From positions 1-6,277 of the forward strand of contig PBQQ01000006.1 in NCBI GenBank assembly GCA_002725095.1: a DNA stretch of 6,277 bases. Direction: 5' to 3'. Each line of letters starts with the position of its first letter. The stretch's first letter is position 1. A program made the translations under genes and the position numbers. This document shows positions 6,015 to 6,277 of the stretch, piece after piece. The DNA comes from Gammaproteobacteria bacterium (GTDB lineage: Bacteria > Pseudomonadota > Gammaproteobacteria > Pseudomonadales > Azotimanducaceae). The notes under the pieces were generated by a model that was given only the letters and a program-made list of their open reading frames with translations, was not told where the DNA came from and ran no database searches.

Positions 6015-6277
6015 TAAATGATCTCGAAGTAGCGCCGCAACTGCCAATTGTTGAGGCTACGCTGGTATTCCTGAACCTCCCAACGCCGGGACATAACAAA
6101 GTGCTCGACAAACTCATCTCCAAAAGTCGCTCGCGCCAGCTTTGATCCATCCATTTTTTCGGCCGCATCACCAAGATTGGTGGCAAATCGCAAATGTCCA
6201 GCTAAGGAATCCTCTACTTCATAGGCATTTCCCTGCACAGCGCTTTCTGGCTCCAGTTTCTCGCGAATCCCAGCCAA
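6014..6277 (-). CDS. Glutamine synthetase family protein, C-terminal fragment (5' end outside the window)
   Basis: The frame is open from the right edge to a TAA at 6016-6014, giving 87 residues. The TTG at the edge is just a Leu codon, so the gene begins beyond the window. The sequence is the C-terminal end of a GS-fold enzyme: AGIREKLEP, then GNAYEVED, then FGDEFVEHFVMSRRWEVQEYQR, and the final LRRYFEII. Ending in W-x-x-x-R-Y-F-E resembles gamma-glutamylpolyamine synthetases (PuuA/PauA type) and related GS-like enzymes rather than GlnA of nitrogen assimilation, which carries an adenylylated Tyr further upstream that cannot be seen here. Such enzymes join glutamate to an amine using ATP. It is the first visible gene of the leftward operon with the amidotransferase (one-base overlap). 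Confidence 0.82.
   Translation of the reverse strand: MAGIREKLEPESAVQGNAYEVEDSLAGHLRFATNLGDAAEKMDGSKLARATFGDEFVEHFVMSRRWEVQEYQRSLNNWQLRRYFEII

Noticed and set aside
6015..6047. TTG start giving an 11-residue longer amidotransferase
   Set aside because: The extra residues lie inside the glutamine-synthetase coding end, and the ATG at 6014 forms a TAATG junction right before the usual family start (LRIGILQTD).

Overview
The window looks like part of a proteobacterial chromosome, most likely gammaproteobacterial. The evidence is dense gene packing, stop/start overlaps of 1-4 bases inside operons, strong AGGAG-type ribosome sites, a moderately high GC content, and a mix of acyl-CoA and gamma-glutamyl type metabolism. 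This placement is inferred from gene content and style; no rRNA or other marker gene is present. I see no mobile element, CRISPR array, tRNA or rRNA.

Left part (1-3250): the C-terminal end of a 12-helix MFS transporter runs rightward into a leftward two-gene operon. That operon encodes an AMP-forming acyl-CoA synthetase of the FadD19-like type followed by a CaiB/BaiF (class III) CoA-transferase, joined by an ATGA overlap. The ligase would activate a carboxylic acid with ATP and CoA. The class III enzyme would move CoA between acids or epimerise the acyl-CoA. The transporter resembles monocarboxylate-type MFS carriers and could import the acid, but it is convergent with the operon and so is not co-transcribed with it.

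Middle part (3204-4014): a stretch of about 280 bases with no convincing gene holds the probable promoter of the ligase operon. It is followed by a possible 61-residue single-span membrane protein and a 79-residue stand-alone PspC-domain membrane protein that starts at GTG. A short AT-rich gap with a perfect 6-bp inverted repeat follows.

Right part (4015-6277): a classical short-chain dehydrogenase/reductase, clearly richer in A+T than its neighbours, is convergent with a leftward operon. The operon runs from the C-terminal end of a glutamine-synthetase-family enzyme, through a class I glutamine amidotransferase-like hydrolase (TAATG junction), to a DUF1232/YkvA-type small membrane protein (ATGA junction). 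The first two fit a gamma-glutamylation/de-gamma-glutamylation route for amines such as polyamines. The role of the DUF1232 protein is unknown.

Most genes are members of known families. I do not see a clearly new system. The items most worth following are the coupled GS/amidotransferase/DUF1232 operon, the ligase/CoA-transferase pair with its unusual ligase hinge, and the small PspC unit.
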